A stretch of 64,000 bases of DNA from Bradyrhizobium centrolobii (GTDB lineage: Bacteria; Pseudomonadota; Alphaproteobacteria; Rhizobiales; Xanthobacteraceae). The translations under genes and the position numbers were made by a program. Positions 62,387 to 64,000 of the stretch are shown here, piece after piece. Location of the stretch: the NCBI RefSeq assembly GCF_001641635.1, contig NZ_LUUB01000120.1:1-64000 (forward strand). Direction: 5' to 3'. Below the pieces are notes generated by a model, which worked only from the letters and a program-made list of their open reading frames with translations, did no database searches and was not told the origin of the DNA. Every line of letters starts with the position of its first letter. The first letter of the stretch is position 1.

Positions 62387-63349
62387 CTAGGCCGTCTTGG
62401 CGAAGTCGTAGAGCGTCTCGGGATTGGTTACCAACATTCGTTTCCAGCTTTCTGGACCAGCCCATCCTGCAACAAGGTCGAACAGGAGAGCGTCGTTCGG
62501 CACGCCGAAGCTGCCCTTGGTCGGATGAGGCCAATCCGATCCCCATACCACTCGTTCGGGGGCATGCTGGATGTAGGCTTTGGCAAGCTCGCCGATGTCG
62601 GAATAGGTGGGGGGACCGATCTTCGTGTCCTGGTACATGCCCGAGATCTTGACCCAGGCCTTGCCCTTGCCGAGCATCCACATGATCATGGCAAATGCCG
62701 GATGGCTCTTGCCCTCGGGCTGCGGAATGCGGCCGAGATGATCGAACACCACGGGTACCGGCAAACGTTCGAGGATTGCGGCGTTGGCGACGATCGCATC
62801 TGCCGGCATATGAACCTGCACGTGCCATCCAAATCCCGCGACGCGCCGCGCGAGCGGCTCGATCATCTCCACCGTGGTGGCTCCCGCCCGGGCGATATTG
62901 AAGCGGATTCCTCGAATTCCGTGCTCGTGAAGGTGCTTCAGCTCGGCATCGCTGACGCTGGTATCCACGACCGCAACGCCACGCGCACTGCTGCCGAGTT
63001 GCGCGATTGCGTCGAGCGTGCAGCTATTGTCGGTTCCGTAGGTCGACGGTGTCACGATAGCGCCGCGCGAAAGGCCGAGCCGCTTCCGCAACTGGAGATA
63101 ATCCGGGACGCGTGCGTCCGGCGGCTTGATGCTGGCGTTCGCGGCCGCCGGAAAGTCGCTGTTGTAGATATGGAAGTGGCAATCGCAGGCGTAAGCCGGT
63201 GCCCGCTGGACGGGCGGCTCGGCTCCTGCCGAATGCAGGACCTCGCCTCCTGCGGCGTCAGCCGATCCGCCAAACACGGCCGACAAGGTCAGGGTTGCAG
63301 CGGCGGTTCCGAGCACAGAGCGGCGCGTGATCTCGATGTGGTCCTTCAT
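62387..63349 (-). CDS. Amidohydrolase/LigI-like lactonase, Tat-exported
   Basis: A 320-aa TIM-barrel hydrolase of the COG3618 group (2-pyrone-4,6-dicarboxylate lactonase, galactarolactone isomerase). Metal or active-site residues are His58 and His60 (CDCHFHIY), His180 (QVHMP), His204 (FDHLGR) and Asp272 (WGSDWPHP). A clear twin-arginine signal (ITRRSVLGTAAATLTLS) predicts export, unlike cytoplasmic LigI. The start at 63349 makes the signal complete. It follows the RraA-like gene by 86 bp in the same direction. Substrate: a lactone of a di- or tricarboxylic acid is likely. Confidence 0.85.
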   Translation of the reverse strand: MKDHIEITRRSVLGTAAATLTLSAVFGGSADAAGGEVLHSAGAEPPVQRAPAYACDCHFHIYNSDFPAAANASIKPPDARVPDYLQLRKRLGLSRGAIVTPSTYGTDNSCTLDAIAQLGSSARGVAVVDTSVSDAELKHLHEHGIRGIRFNIARAGATTVEMIEPLARRVAGFGWHVQVHMPADAIVANAAILERLPVPVVFDHLGRIPQPEGKSHPAFAMIMWMLGKGKAWVKISGMYQDTKIGPPTYSDIGELAKAYIQHAPERVVWGSDWPHPTKGSFGVPNDALLFDLVAGWAGPESWKRMLVTNPETLYDFAKTA

Positions 63350-63435
63350 GAGCGTTTCTCCGGTTCGGGCCGTTGGCGGCCGCATCATTCTTTTGGGAGA
63401 CGCAAGGGCGACCGAGCGAGGCCGGTCGCCCGCCG

Positions 63436-63909
63436 TCACACGAGCTTTTTGGCAGAGACGAGGACGCCGTCAGGATCGCGGTAGACGTAGTCGCCGGGAT
63501 TGAACGAGACGCCGCCGAAATGCACGGCGACGTCGCGCTTGCCGAAACCGTCTTTCGCACTCTTCTTCGGAGACGTCGCGAGGCAGAAGAGGCCGACATC
63601 CATGGTGTCGATCTCCGCGGAGTCGCGGATGGAGCCGTTGATGACAATTCCAGCCCAGCCGTTCGCCTTCAGAATGAGCGAGATCTGGTCACCTAGGAGC
63701 GCCAGCCGGGTCGAGCCGCCGCCGTCCACCACCATGACACGGCCATCTCCCGGCTCCTGCAGGCAGGATTTGAGAAGCGCGTTGTCCTCGAAGCATTTCA
63801 CGGTCGCGACCGGACCCCAAAAGGAACGGACACGGCCGAATTGTCGGAACGGCAGTTCACAAAACCGAACATGATCGTTGTGGGCGTCGACAAGGTCAGC
63901 AGTCTTCAT
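63436..63909 (-). CDS. RraA-like protein (possible 4-hydroxy-4-methyl-2-oxoglutarate aldolase family)
   Basis: A 157-aa RraA-fold protein: TVKCFEDNALLKSCL, VMVVDGGGSTRLALLGDQIS, GIVINGSIRDSAEID and VSFNPGDYVYRDPDGVLVS. The GSIRD motif holds the Arg and Asp used by HMG/CHA aldolases, but the length matches the short RraA form. In this operon, next to a LigI-like lactonase, an aldolase acting on a gamma-hydroxy-2-oxo acid is more plausible than RNase E regulation. The family is annotated interchangeably, so this is open. Confidence 0.8.
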   Translation of the reverse strand: MKTADLVDAHNDHVRFCELPFRQFGRVRSFWGPVATVKCFEDNALLKSCLQEPGDGRVMVVDGGGSTRLALLGDQISLILKANGWAGIVINGSIRDSAEIDTMDVGLFCLATSPKKSAKDGFGKRDVAVHFGGVSFNPGDYVYRDPDGVLVSAKKLV

Positions 63910-63923
63910 GAAAGCCTCGGTTG

Positions 63924-63998
63924 CTAGTTGCCAAAGACGCGTTTGAGGTCGTCGATCTGAACTTGATCGAGCCGCCGCACCGGAGCATCACGAAGGAG
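63924..63998 (-). CDS. C-terminal end of a gene running out of the window
   Basis: The minus strand reads LLRDAPVRRLDQVQIDDLKR VFGN and stops at 63924-63926, 14 bp before the RraA start. It is probably the upstream gene of the same operon. Too little is present to name it. Confidence 0.5.
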   Translation of the reverse strand, partial: LLRDAPVRRLDQVQIDDLKRVFGN

Positions 63999-64000
63999 CA

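Noticed and set aside
1..64000. CRISPR arrays, rRNA or tRNA genes
   Set aside because: No regularly spaced repeats, no conserved rRNA segments and no convincing cloverleaf were noticed by eye. A covariance-model scan was not possible.

Overview
The window reads as an accessory, island-like stretch of a high-GC alphaproteobacterium, most likely Bradyrhizobium or a close relative in the Nitrobacteraceae. This rests on protein flavour and codon use, not on any marker gene. No rRNA, tRNA or CRISPR array was seen. Genes are dominated by solute transporters, oxidoreductases and regulators, with insertion-sequence remains and many broken genes.

Region 1 (1-8.4 kb) starts with a complete IS5-family element (1-848) that cut off the 3' end of an NmrA-type oxidoreductase gene. 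Behind a pair of tandem palindromes lie a chloroperoxidase-like hydrolase and a divergent AraC regulator. Next is a LysR regulator divergent from a run of pirin, DoxX, SDR (catalytic Tyr replaced by Ser), SnoaL-like and cupin genes, which looks like a redox or electrophile response cluster. The cupin has a frameshifted tail.

Region 2 (8.4-19 kb) mixes intact genes with wreckage. Intact genes are an exported C13 legumain-like peptidase, a DUF1194 protein, an L-isoaspartyl methyltransferase, several small unknown proteins, an F420/NADP-reductase-like protein and an SDR. Remnants are a LysR C-terminus, an HD-hydrolase tail, an MFS tail, a collapsed RND/adaptor efflux locus, a cytochrome c N-terminus and an IS91 transposase scrap.

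Region 3 (19-48 kb) is the centrepiece. A dense catabolic cluster lies between two direct copies of a 91-bp repeat (18927-19017 and 48068-48158). It carries a TRAP transporter, a branched-chain-type ABC transporter with permease and both ATPases fused into one protein, and two ABC binding proteins. Its enzymes are a type II dehydroquinase, a shikimate-dehydrogenase relative, three flavoproteins of the 3-ketosteroid-delta1-dehydrogenase/fumarate-reductase type, xylose-isomerase-like TIM barrels, SDRs, dimeric-barrel (NIPSNAP) proteins, a Gfo/Idh/MocA dehydrogenase, an epimerase, an SMP-30 lactonase and an M24 peptidase-like protein. Regulators are GntR, IclR and AraC types. The logic suggests uptake and oxidation or aromatisation of a hydroaromatic or cyclic polyol acid (quinate/shikimate-like). 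No ring-cleavage enzyme is present, and the substrate is inferred only.

Region 4 (48.5-64 kb) is a second set of hydroxy- or sugar-acid genes: an aconitase-family hydratase with an MFS carrier, an unusual GntR regulator with two winged-helix segments, a Tat-exported beta-propeller lactonase, two more MFS carriers, a malate/lactate-type dehydrogenase, a non-phosphorylating GAPDH-like ALDH, a frameshifted pyruvate kinase, a Tat-exported LigI-like amidohydrolase and an RraA-like protein. A TTTTA-N5-TAAAA motif occurs before two of its transcription units.

Apparent single-base frameshifts in the cupin, livH, pyruvate kinase and a TIM-barrel gene may be real decay or sequencing errors. This should be settled before pathways are inferred.
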